Positions 7,085 to 14,797 of a stretch of 64,000 nucleotides of DNA are shown one piece after another. The position numbers and the translations under genes are program-made. The notes beneath the pieces were generated by a model. The model saw only the letters and a program-made list of their open reading frames with translations. It ran no database searches and had not been told where the DNA came from. Source of the stretch: Corynebacterium afermentans subsp. lipophilum (GTDB lineage Bacteria; Actinomycetota; Actinomycetes; Mycobacteriales; Mycobacteriaceae). How positions within the stretch are numbered: the stretch's first letter is position 1; each line of letters opens with the position of its first letter. The stretch spans positions 1,798,001-1,862,000 of the forward strand of contig NZ_CP046530.1 in NCBI RefSeq assembly GCF_030408375.1. Direction: 5' to 3'.

Positions 7085-8828
7085 AGTTTCGCAGGATATA
7101 GCGCTCAGGGGCTTCTTGCTTCTCGACGGCACCTTCGGCCTCGAACGCCTCCAACCAACCTTCCATGGGGAAGGTTCCCCATTTGTCGTGGAACCGGTTG
7201 GCGTTGGCGACGATGTCCTCGATGTGCTCCCACGGCGGCGAGGACACGGGGTGCCACTGGTGGTAGGCGTGGGCCCCGCCGACCCAGATCAGCGGGATGC
7301 GGTGGCGCTGGAGCTCGCGGGCGAAGTCGGTGTCTTCCCCGCCGTAGCCCTCGAAGGTGGGGTCGAAGCCGCCGAATTCGCGCTCGATGCGCGCCCACGT
7401 GTCCGCGGTTAGGGCAAACGACAGCGACCAGAACAGGTTGTAGTTGTCGGCGTCGACGAGCTCGCCGGGCGCCGGGTTGGGTCGGGCGGGGTGCGGGACG
7501 GGGTCGGTGACGCGCAGCTCGCCTGGCTTCATGTAGGTCACCGGGCCGGCAGCGACGGCGTCGGGGCGCTGCTGCAGCGCCGCAACGTAGCGCGGCACGA
7601 GCGCGTCGGAGGCGAGGCAGTCCGCGTCGAGGAACACGAGCACCTCGGCGCCGCGTTCGATGGCCACCTTCGCACCCAGGTTGCGGGCTGCGGCGAGGTT
7701 GTCAGGCCCCGCGATCACGTGGCTTTTCGGCACGGCCTTGGCCAGCACGTCGGCGTCACCCAGCGCGACGGTGACGTGGTCGACGCCCATCGGCATGAGG
7801 TTGACCTGGTGGGTCAGGTGGTCGCGCCGGTTCGCGTCGGCGAGTGTGATCACGCAGGTGGCGGGCTGGCCGGGGTCGGCGGCCACGCCGGCGATGACCT
7901 CGGCGGCCCGGCGCGCCGCGCCATCTGTCTGCCAGCGGCCCCAGTCGGTGTCGCGGCGGCGCAGCAGTTCGGGCCATTCTTCTGGGGCTGGGAAGGCGTT
8001 TCGTACCGTCGCTAGGCCTTCGAGTGCTTTTGCGCCCGCCTTTTGCTCGGTGAAGGGGCGCGGCTGCGGCAGGATCACCGCCGGGGTGTCGGTGGCGGCC
8101 AAATCCGCCACGGAATTTTGCCCGCCCGCGGTCACGGCGATGCCCGCGGACTGCAGCAGCTCGGTCGGGTCGTCGACGTGGTTGTCCCCGCCCAAGAAGG
8201 TGAACCGGTACTCGGGGCAGGCGCGCTGCACCGCCTCCCAGTCCTCGGGCGACCAGGTCGAGCCGCCCAAGCCCGCCATCACGACCACGTGGTTCGGGTC
8301 GCGCTTCACGCCCTCGCGAGGGGTGAGCCGCGAGATCCCGCCGACGGCGTGCAGCCGGTCGGCGTGCGCGCGCAGGTGGTCGGGCACCTCGACCCAGTCC
8401 GGCCACGCGGCCACGATCGCGTCGGCCTGCGCGTAGGCGAGCTGGTGCGGGGCGTCGCCGCGGTAGCCGGGCATCGCGTGCACCACCACCGGCACGCCCA
8501 TGAGCCGCACGAACGCGGCGACCTCGTTGGACACGTCCACGTAGAACGCCTCGGGCTGGTTCTCGGCCACCCAGTCGGCGATCTGCGCGAACCGCGACGC
8601 AATCTGCGGCGCCCCGTACGACGCGTAGTGCAACGTGCCGCCGGCGGTCATGGCGCGGCCGCTGCGTAACTCGCGTGGGGCGTCGCTGGCGTCGTCGAGA
8701 AGCACAACGTCCCCGCCGGCGGTGGACAGGATCTGCGCTTCGTGGCCCATCGCGCGCAGTTCGCGCTGGATGGCGCGGCAGCGGTGCAGGTGCCCGGAGC
8801 CGTGGTGGTGGGCGTAGATCCCGATCAT
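7053..8828 (-). CDS. Two-domain glycosyltransferase: MurG-like GT-B fused to a GT-A domain
   Basis: This 591-residue protein appears to be two enzymes in one chain. Residues 1-340 look like a GT-B fold of the MurG/GT28 kind: IYAHHHGSGHLHRC at the N-terminus, VVMAGLGGSTW at the inter-domain turn, and the donor-site ITAGGQNSVADLAATDTPAVILP-like stretch (AGGQNSVADL). Residues 345-575 are a GT-A (GT2-like) domain: NLAAARNLGAK, VLVFLDADC (the metal-binding DxD) and FEGYGGEDTDFARELQR (acceptor/base region, as in the C-terminal GT2 galactosyltransferase type). The ATG overlaps the stop of the next GT gene upstream (ATGA), so it belongs to a tightly coupled operon. Acceptor and sugar are unknown. Confidence 0.9.
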   Translation of the reverse strand: MIGIYAHHHGSGHLHRCRAIQRELRAMGHEAQILSTAGGDVVLLDDASDAPRELRSGRAMTAGGTLHYASYGAPQIASRFAQIADWVAENQPEAFYVDVSNEVAAFVRLMGVPVVVHAMPGYRGDAPHQLAYAQADAIVAAWPDWVEVPDHLRAHADRLHAVGGISRLTPREGVKRDPNHVVVMAGLGGSTWSPEDWEAVQRACPEYRFTFLGGDNHVDDPTELLQSAGIAVTAGGQNSVADLAATDTPAVILPQPRPFTEQKAGAKALEGLATVRNAFPAPEEWPELLRRRDTDWGRWQTDGAARRAAEVIAGVAADPGQPATCVITLADANRRDHLTHQVNLMPMGVDHVTVALGDADVLAKAVPKSHVIAGPDNLAAARNLGAKVAIERGAEVLVFLDADCLASDALVPRYVAALQQRPDAVAAGPVTYMKPGELRVTDPVPHPARPNPAPGELVDADNYNLFWSLSFALTADTWARIEREFGGFDPTFEGYGGEDTDFARELQRHRIPLIWVGGAHAYHQWHPVSSPPWEHIEDIVANANRFHDKWGTFPMEGWLEAFEAEGAVEKQEAPERYILRNYELHHPRRKH

Positions 8829-9940
8829 TTTCCTACCTTTCCAAACGCCGCCACCTGGCGGAAGATGTCGGTGTAGTGCTTCGCGGTTTGGGAGAGCGAA
8901 TGCCTATCGACGACCCAACGGCGCACCACGTCCCTGTCAATCCCACGCGCCTGCGTAATCGCGGCGGCGAGTGCGTCGACGTCGTCGGCAGGGGCGAGCG
9001 CCGCCGGGGCGTCGCGCAGCAGCTCGCCCATACCGCCGCGCCGAAACGCCGCAACGGGGGTGCCGCACGCCATCGCCTCGAACGCTACGAGGCCGAACGG
9101 TTCCTCCCACCGCGGGCTGACCACGGCGACGCCGCACCCGGCGACCAGGCGCCGCAGTTCCGCGTGGGAGAGCTCGCCGATCCATCGGGCGTCGTCGCCG
9201 AGCCGGGGTTCGATCTCGTCGCGGAAGTAGTGGTGGTCCCCGTTGCGCCCCGCCAGCACCAGCGGCACGCCGGCTTTGCTGCAGGCGTCGATGGCCAGGT
9301 GCGCGCCCTTTTCCGGCACGAGGCGGCCGAACCACACGGCGATGTCGCCGCCGTCGCCGGGGCGCCACAGTTCCACGTCGACGCCGTTGGGGATGATCAC
9401 CGGCTCGCTGGGCAGGCGCCAGTCGCGCGCGGTGGTGCGGCTCACGGCGGCGAAGCGCCCGGCGCGCAGGCCGGCTGCGGTGATGGCGGCCTGGATCTCG
9501 TCGACCATCGGGGTGTGCAGCGTGGTCAGCATCGGCAGCGGCTCCGGCGACGCGGCCGAAGGGAAGATGTACGGGTTGAGGCTGTTGTTGTGCACCACGT
9601 CGTAGCCGCGGGCGACCAGCAGTCGGCGCAGCCGCACAAACGCGGCGTTTTCGCGCTCGCGGCCGCCTTCCGGGTAGGTGGTGTCGGTGGCGTCTGCGGC
9701 GTCCGCGCCCCAGTCCACCCCGGGCAGTTCGAGTGTCTTGTCGTTGCCGTCGGAGCCTTCGGCAGCGAAGAAGTCCACGTCGTGGCCGAGGTCGCGAAGG
9801 GCTGCGACCATGGTGTGGCAAAACGCTTCCAGCCCGCCGGCGTAGGGTTCGCGCACCGGGTAGCGCGCGGGCCCAACCAGCGCGATGCGCAGCTTGCCGG
9901 TGCGCGAGGTCTGCAGAGCGGGTTTCGCGGCAACGGTCAC
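8825..9940 (-). CDS. GT4-family glycosyltransferase
   Basis: This 371-residue retaining GT-B enzyme has N-terminal LRIALVGPARYPVREPYAGGLE (acceptor loop), VPVGN-like IIPNGVDVELW, VWFGRLVPEKGAHLAIDA (Rossmann 2 entry), and SPRWEEPFGLVAFEAMACGTPV with the donor-phosphate EPFGLVAxEAMA motif of GT4. The start is a GTG at 9940 that overlaps the preceding stop by four bases (GTGA). It is the second gene of the leftward arm of the divergent glycan locus. Confidence 0.93.
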   Translation of the reverse strand: MTVAAKPALQTSRTGKLRIALVGPARYPVREPYAGGLEAFCHTMVAALRDLGHDVDFFAAEGSDGNDKTLELPGVDWGADAADATDTTYPEGGRERENAAFVRLRRLLVARGYDVVHNNSLNPYIFPSAASPEPLPMLTTLHTPMVDEIQAAITAAGLRAGRFAAVSRTTARDWRLPSEPVIIPNGVDVELWRPGDGGDIAVWFGRLVPEKGAHLAIDACSKAGVPLVLAGRNGDHHYFRDEIEPRLGDDARWIGELSHAELRRLVAGCGVAVVSPRWEEPFGLVAFEAMACGTPVAAFRRGGMGELLRDAPAALAPADDVDALAAAITQARGIDRDVVRRWVVDRHSLSQTAKHYTDIFRQVAAFGKVGK

Positions 9941-10866
9941 TCGCTCACCACTTTCCTGTAAATCTCCTCGTGCGCCCGGCGCACCTCGTCCAGCTGCTGC
10001 ACCCGGTCGCCCGCGTACGGCACCGGCCCGCGGGCGAGCAGCCGCGCCGCCGCCTCACCGGCCGCGCGCCCGTCGCCGACAGCGTATACCTCCACCGCCT
10101 CCGGTGTGTCGGCTTGCCCGGCGTAGCAGCCGCAGTCCGGCACCACGACGGGAACGCCCAAGTCGCGGCACATTTCCAGCCACCCCGAGTGCGTCCCGCG
10201 CGTGTACGGCAGCACGCACACCCCGGCGCGGCCTACCGCGGCGTGCAGTTCGTCGTCGGGCATCGGCTCGTGCACGATCACCCTCGCATTGCCTATCGAC
10301 GACAGCTCCGCTCCCCCATGCACATACACATCCAACGGCACCTGCGCCGCGATATCGGCGTAGAACTGCGCGTCCGCGACCACGTTGGAGCGCACCGACT
10401 TCAAAAACACCGCCGCGCGCCGGCCCGGTTCCACCGCCACCGGGTCTTCTACGATCCGCGGGTGCGGCACCACGTGCACGTCCGTCGCGCCGAAGTCGCG
10501 GCGCAGCACATCGGCGGCCTGGTCGGTGAGGGTGATCAGGGCGGATGCTTCGTCGATAAGCAATTGCAACCGCTGGTGGTGCTCGGTCTGATCCGTCAGA
10601 TGCGGGTTGTCCAGGTCGTGGACGGTGAGCACCAGCGGCACCGGCAGCGCGCGGCACAGCTCGGCGATCTGCGCGGGCGTGCGGTGCTCGAAGCCGAAGT
10701 GGATGTGCACGAGGTCCACGGCGGGCGGGTCGCGCCAATACTCGGCCTCGAGCGCCGGGTGCGGCCACCAGTTGCCGCCGATGTCCGGGTCCGGCAGAAA
10801 CTCCACGCCGGCAGGGCGGATAGCCTGCGTGTACGGGTGGCCGGAGGGGATAGACAGAACGCGCAC
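9937..10866 (-). CDS. GT4-like glycosyltransferase, first gene of leftward arm
   Basis: This 309-residue GT-B protein has VDLVHIHFGFEH near residue 45, VLTVHDLDNPH, LITLTDQAADVLRRDF, VHVVPHPRI, VFLKSVRS and PYTRGTHSGWLEMCRDLGVPVVVPD, the last being the C-terminal donor region in a somewhat divergent form. The start is taken at the GTG at 10866 (VRVLSIPSG): a TATATT -10 box at 10878-10873 leaves exactly 6 nt before it, so the mRNA probably begins at the start codon. A longer frame is open far upstream but runs through the divergent gene and is discarded. Confidence 0.88.
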   Translation of the reverse strand: MRVLSIPSGHPYTQAIRPAGVEFLPDPDIGGNWWPHPALEAEYWRDPPAVDLVHIHFGFEHRTPAQIAELCRALPVPLVLTVHDLDNPHLTDQTEHHQRLQLLIDEASALITLTDQAADVLRRDFGATDVHVVPHPRIVEDPVAVEPGRRAAVFLKSVRSNVVADAQFYADIAAQVPLDVYVHGGAELSSIGNARVIVHEPMPDDELHAAVGRAGVCVLPYTRGTHSGWLEMCRDLGVPVVVPDCGCYAGQADTPEAVEVYAVGDGRAAGEAAARLLARGPVPYAGDRVQQLDEVRRAHEEIYRKVVSE

Positions 10867-10902
10867 CCCACTAATATAAACGTTTTCGCATACTGTGTTG
10901 GC
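10867..10902. promoter_or_regulatory. Divergent promoter pair with two leaderless starts
   Basis: Only 36 nt separate the two start codons of the glycan arms. Minus strand: TATATT (10878-10873), 6 nt, GTG. Plus strand: TACTGT (10891-10896), 6 nt, ATG. Both fit the actinobacterial TAnnnT -10 spacing in which transcription starts at the first base of the codon. The two polymerase sites overlap, so the arms should compete or be controlled by the same factor. Confidence 0.65.
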
Positions 10903-11727
10903 ATGCTGCTTGTTGTCGTCGGTAACTGCCAAGCGGAGTCCACCCGCAAACTGCTCATGTCCACCGGACACTTCACCGGCGAGCGCATCGCCCCGGTCCA
11001 CGAGCTTGAAGCGGCGGACATGGGGTGGTTTCTGGACCTCGTCGCCCGCGCCGACGTGCTGGTGACGCAGCCGATCCGCGACGACTACCGCGGCCTGCCC
11101 GTGGGCACCCGGCAGCTGCAAACGTCGGCGCGGCGCGTGGTCGTGCCGGTGCTGCGTTTCGACGGGCTCATGCCCCACCAGGCCATCATCCGCGACCCTG
11201 ATGATCCGTCGTTGAACCCGCCGGTGGTGCCGTACCACGACCTGCGCACGCTGGTTGCGGCCGCGGGGCACGCCCCGGCCGCGCCGCCGTCGCCGGAAGC
11301 GTTGCGGCGCGCCGCCGCCATGTCCGTCGAGCAGATCCGGCGCCGCGAGCAGGCCCACGGCACGGTTGTGGTGTCGGACTACCTGGAGACCAACCCGGTG
11401 TGGCACACCGTCAACCACCCCGACAACGCCACCCTCGCGTTCATGGCGTCGCGGGTACTCGAGGCACTTGGGCTTTCCGACGAGCCCGTCGCCCCGGACT
11501 ACGAAATGCTCGGCGGGCTGGACGCGCCCGTCGACGCCGCGGCCGCCGACGCCCTCGGCGTTTCGGTGACAGGCCGCGATGAGTGGCGCGAACGCGGCGC
11601 CGGGTCCATCGACGCCGACGAAATCCGCGCCGCGCAGCTGGAGTTCTACCGTGAGCGCCCGGCGCTTGTCGCCCACGGGTTGCAGCGCCACGCGGAGCGC
11701 CTGGCGAATCTAGGGTTGGTGCAATGA
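10903..11727 (+). CDS. WcbI-family polysaccharide biosynthesis protein (putative acyltransferase)
   Basis: This 274-residue protein opens with LLVVVGNCQAESTRKLL, the GNCQA signature of the WcbI family (capsule biosynthesis, putative acetyltransferase with an SGNH-like core). Further conserved-looking segments are RADVLVTQPIRDDYRGLP and VVVPVLRFDGLMPHQA. It starts leaderless at 10903 and overlaps the next gene by four bases. In context it probably adds an acyl group to a glycan made by the neighbouring glycosyltransferases. Confidence 0.85.
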   Translation: MLLVVVGNCQAESTRKLLMSTGHFTGERIAPVHELEAADMGWFLDLVARADVLVTQPIRDDYRGLPVGTRQLQTSARRVVVPVLRFDGLMPHQAIIRDPDDPSLNPPVVPYHDLRTLVAAAGHAPAAPPSPEALRRAAAMSVEQIRRREQAHGTVVVSDYLETNPVWHTVNHPDNATLAFMASRVLEALGLSDEPVAPDYEMLGGLDAPVDAAAADALGVSVTGRDEWRERGAGSIDADEIRAAQLEFYRERPALVAHGLQRHAERLANLGLVQ

Positions 11728-12587
11728 AACATCTCATCGTCGGCCCCGCGGGCCACGGGGTGACCGAGTACGCCCTCGGGCTCGCCCGCGCCACCAGGGC
11801 CGAGGTGATCCGGGAAGAGACGTTCGGCGACTCCCCGCTCACCGGCCCCGTCCACGTCACGTTCACCGACCACCTCTTCGGCGACACCGCCGAGCGCCTG
11901 CTTGCGCGCATCGACGGCCCGCTGTCCGTGAGCCTGCACGACATCCCCCAGCCCGAGGAGGGCGCCGAGCGCTACGCCCGCCGCGCACGCGTCTACCGCG
12001 AGCTCGTCGAAAAGGCGGACGCCGCGGTGGTCAACTCCAACCACGAGGCGTCCTTCTTCGACGCCAACACCACGGTGATCCGCCTGCCTATCCCGGTGAT
12101 CGACTCCCCCTTCAACCCCGAGGAAGGCACCGTCGGCGTGCTGGGGTTTCTCTACCCCGGCAAGGGCCACGAGGACCTCATCGAAGCGCTGCCGGACCGC
12201 CGCCTGCGCTTCCTCGGCGCGGTCTCACACGGCCACGAAACATGGGCCGAAAACCTCGACGCCGAGATCACGGGCTGGCTTTCCGACGCCCAGCTCGCCG
12301 CCGAGATGGGCCGGATCGCCCACCCCGTGTGCCCGCACCGCCACTTCTCCGCCTCCGGCTCGCTGATGGCCTGGCTGGGCGCGGGCCGCACCGTGCTGGT
12401 GCGCGACTCCGACTACGCCCGCGAGATCGACGCGTGGCTGCCCGGGCGCGTGACGTTGGTGGCTGACGGCGGGTGGCGGGAGGCCGTCGATAGGCATGAG
12501 CCCGAACAGATGGCCCCGCCGCGCTACGGATGGGCCGAAGTCGCGCAACTGTGGGAGGAAACATGGCGTTTAGCTGGCCTGATGTGA
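11724..12587 (+). CDS. Glycosyltransferase-like protein of the glycan locus
   Basis: This 287-residue protein has GT-B-like features: LIVGPAGHGVTEYALGLAR at the N-terminus, VNSNHEASFF, IPVIDSPFNPEEGTVGVLGFLYPGKGHEDLIEAL (start of the second Rossmann domain) and HFSASGSLMAWLGAGRTVLV in place of the usual donor-binding EAMA motif. The lack of that motif makes the catalytic assignment weaker than for its neighbours. ATGA overlap with the upstream gene and 25-nt overlap with the downstream gene show coupled expression. Confidence 0.75.
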   Translation: MKHLIVGPAGHGVTEYALGLARATRAEVIREETFGDSPLTGPVHVTFTDHLFGDTAERLLARIDGPLSVSLHDIPQPEEGAERYARRARVYRELVEKADAAVVNSNHEASFFDANTTVIRLPIPVIDSPFNPEEGTVGVLGFLYPGKGHEDLIEALPDRRLRFLGAVSHGHETWAENLDAEITGWLSDAQLAAEMGRIAHPVCPHRHFSASGSLMAWLGAGRTVLVRDSDYAREIDAWLPGRVTLVADGGWREAVDRHEPEQMAPPRYGWAEVAQLWEETWRLAGLM

Positions 12588-13669
12588 GCGTGGTCATCCC
12601 GCACTACAACGACGCGGAAGCGCTCGAGCGGGTCGTCGCGGCGGTGCGGGCGCAGGACTACGCGGGCGAGGTGGAGATCATCGTCGCCGACGACGGCTCC
12701 ACCGAAAAACCGGCGATCGAGGGCGTGCGCGTGGTGCGCCAGGAGGACAAGGGCTTCCGGGCGGCCGCAGCGCGCAACCTCGGCGCGGACGCCGCGCGCG
12801 GCGAGGTGCTCGCGTTTCTCGACGCCGACACCGTGCCCGAGCCCGGCTACCTCTCGGCGGTCGTGCCCCACATCGAGGGGGATGCGCGGGCGGTGGTCGT
12901 CGGCGCGCGCCGCACCGGCGCCGAAGACACCGAGCCGCAATGGCTTATCGACGCCTGGTCTGCCACCGCCAACCTCCGCGACGCCGACCACAGCTCCTGG
13001 CGCTACATCATCTCCGCGGTGCTGACGTGCTCGCGCGAGTTCTTCGACGAGGTCGGCGGCTTCGACGGCACGCTCGTCGGTTACGGCGGCGAGGACTGGG
13101 AGTTCGGCTTCCGCGCCTGGAACGCCGGGGCGAGCTTCGTGCACGAGCCGACGGCCGTCGCGCACCACGCGGAGGAGGACTTCGGCAAGCGTTACGACGA
13201 CCCGGCGGCCGCCACCGCCGTCAAAAACGCCGAGTCGCTGGCGCTGGCCCGGCGCGTGACCCACCCACTGGCGCGCCCGGACGGGGTCATCTTCGACACC
13301 TTCGACATGCAGGTGGAGGTCCCGGAGCTGGAAGGCGAGGGGGTGCGCGAGTTCGTCATCGCGGAGTGGCTGAAGGTCGGCGCGTACGTGCGCGTGGCGG
13401 AGGTGCCGGCGCTGTTCGCGGACGACCCGCGCGTGGGCACCGACGAGGCCGACGCGCGGGTGAACATCGCCGTCGGTGCGGGCTGGGCGCCGCAGGACCT
13501 CGACGCCCTACTGGCGGTGGAGTACGTGCTCTCCCCCGACGGCACGGTGGTGCGCACAAGGCGCGCCGCTGCGCTGGAGATGGAGCCGGCCACGGCGCAC
13601 CCCGAGGACATCGGGCTTACCCCGGTGTCTGGCCCGCTGCAGCTGGAGCGCTACTTCGCCGGCTGGTGA
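12563..13669 (+). CDS. GT2-family glycosyltransferase
   Basis: This 368-residue inverting GT-A enzyme has VSVVIPHYNDAEALERVV at the N-terminus, EIIVADDGSTE (nucleotide binding), GFRAAAARNLGADAARGEVLAFLDADT (DxD) and GFDGTLVGYGGEDWEFGFRAW (ED catalytic region), followed by a ~120-residue C-terminal extension. ATG at 12563 preceded by GGGAGGAA inside the previous gene. It closes the rightward arm and is convergent with rpiB (4 nt apart). Confidence 0.93.
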   Translation: MAFSWPDVSVVIPHYNDAEALERVVAAVRAQDYAGEVEIIVADDGSTEKPAIEGVRVVRQEDKGFRAAAARNLGADAARGEVLAFLDADTVPEPGYLSAVVPHIEGDARAVVVGARRTGAEDTEPQWLIDAWSATANLRDADHSSWRYIISAVLTCSREFFDEVGGFDGTLVGYGGEDWEFGFRAWNAGASFVHEPTAVAHHAEEDFGKRYDDPAAATAVKNAESLALARRVTHPLARPDGVIFDTFDMQVEVPELEGEGVREFVIAEWLKVGAYVRVAEVPALFADDPRVGTDEADARVNIAVGAGWAPQDLDALLAVEYVLSPDGTVVRTRRAAALEMEPATAHPEDIGLTPVSGPLQLERYFAGW

Positions 13670-13673
13670 CGCA

Positions 13674-14141
13674 CTACGGCAGCTCGGGGGCAACCCCGGT
13701 TCGCTCGTACTCGGCGAGGATGTCGATGCGGCGCTGGTGGCGTTCCTCTTCGCTCCACGGCTGGGACACGAAGGCGTCGACAATCGCGAGCGCTTCTTCC
13801 TCGGTGTGCATGCGGCCGCCGATGCCGATGAGCTGCGCATTGTTGTGCTCGCGGGCGAGCTTCGCGGTCTCTTCGGACCACGCCAGGGCGCAGCGTGCAC
13901 CCTTGACCTTGTTCGCGGCGATCTGCTCGCCGTTGCCGGAGCCGCCGAGCACGATGCCCAGCGAACCCGGGTCGTTGACCACGGCCTCAGCCGCGGCGAT
14001 GCAAAACGCCGGGTAGTCGTCCGCGGCGTCGTACTCGTGGGCGCCGCAGTCGGTCACCTCGTGGCCCTGGGCCTCAAGGTGGGCTTTGATCTGGTTCTTG
14101 CGCTCGAATCCGGCGTGGTCTGCTCCAAGGTAAATACGCAT
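13674..14141 (-). CDS. rpiB: Ribose-5-phosphate isomerase B
   Basis: RpiB (155 residues) interconverts ribose-5-P and ribulose-5-P in the pentose phosphate pathway. The sequence starts MRIYLGADHAGFERKN (the conserved GADHAG), has GSGNGEQIAANK with the phosphate-binding loop, and RCALAWSEETAKLAREHNNA. This is the first gene of the block collinear with M. tuberculosis Rv2465c onward. Confidence 0.96.
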   Translation of the reverse strand: MRIYLGADHAGFERKNQIKAHLEAQGHEVTDCGAHEYDAADDYPAFCIAAAEAVVNDPGSLGIVLGGSGNGEQIAANKVKGARCALAWSEETAKLAREHNNAQLIGIGGRMHTEEEALAIVDAFVSQPWSEEERHQRRIDILAEYERTGVAPELP

Positions 14142-14146
14142 GGCGT

Positions 14147-14764
14147 TTAGCGTACCTGGGGCATCTCCGTGCGGGTGCGCTTGAGTTCGAAGAAGTACGG
14201 GAACTCGGCCAGGCCGACGGCGTGGTCGAACAGCTTGCCCGCCTCTTCGCCTTCCGGCACGCGGGTGATCACGGGGCCGAAAAACGCGGTGCCGTTCAAC
14301 GCGACCACCGGGGTGCCCACGTCGTCGCCGACGGCGTCCATGGCGGTGGCGTGGAAGCCGCGCAGCAGGTCGTCGCTGTCAGACGTGTTGGCCACCTCGG
14401 CGAAGTGCTCCGACACGCCGACCTCTGCCAGTGCCTTGGCGATGATCTCGTCGTAGGCGCCGGAGCCCTTCTTGCCGCCCTCGCCGCCGGCGTGGATCAT
14501 CGTGCCCATTGCGGTGTACAGCTCGTCGACCTTCTCGGGCTGTTCTTCCTTGACCTTCGCGAACACGCGCGCCGGGCCCCAGTTGGCCTCCATGGCTGCG
14601 GCGTAGTCCTCGGGGATGTCGCGGCCGTCGTTAAGTACTGCGAGCGACATGGGCACCCACTCGATCTCGATGTCGCGGACCTTTTCCACTTCCTTCATCC
14701 AGCGGGAGGTCTGCCATGCGAACGGGCAGGATACGTCGAACCAAAAAGTCACTTGTTCCGTCAT
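14147..14764 (-). CDS. DsbA-family thioredoxin-fold oxidoreductase (Rv2466c-like), single active-site Cys
   Basis: This 205-residue protein matches the actinobacterial Rv2466c family (mycothiol-dependent disulfide/nitroreductase). The thioredoxin-fold start is VTFWFDVSCPFAWQTSRWM, a helical insert follows, and DVGTPVVALNGTAFFGPV carries the cis-Pro. The mycobacterial enzyme has a CPWC pair; here the sequence is CPFA, so the resolving Cys is replaced by Ala and a monothiol mechanism is expected. It lies 5 nt before rpiB and is divergent from pepN, as in M. tuberculosis. Confidence 0.9.
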   Translation of the reverse strand: MTEQVTFWFDVSCPFAWQTSRWMKEVEKVRDIEIEWVPMSLAVLNDGRDIPEDYAAAMEANWGPARVFAKVKEEQPEKVDELYTAMGTMIHAGGEGGKKGSGAYDEIIAKALAEVGVSEHFAEVANTSDSDDLLRGFHATAMDAVGDDVGTPVVALNGTAFFGPVITRVPEGEEAGKLFDHAVGLAEFPYFFELKRTRTEMPQVR

Positions 14765-14797
14765 GGCGCCCACAATAGCGCGTGTAGGTTGGGGCAG

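Noticed and set aside
5546..7510. 654-codon plus-strand ORF spanning the HNH end and the amidohydrolase gene
   Set aside because: Out-of-frame shadow of the HNH gene followed by antisense of the minus-strand operon; Arg/His/Pro-rich translation.
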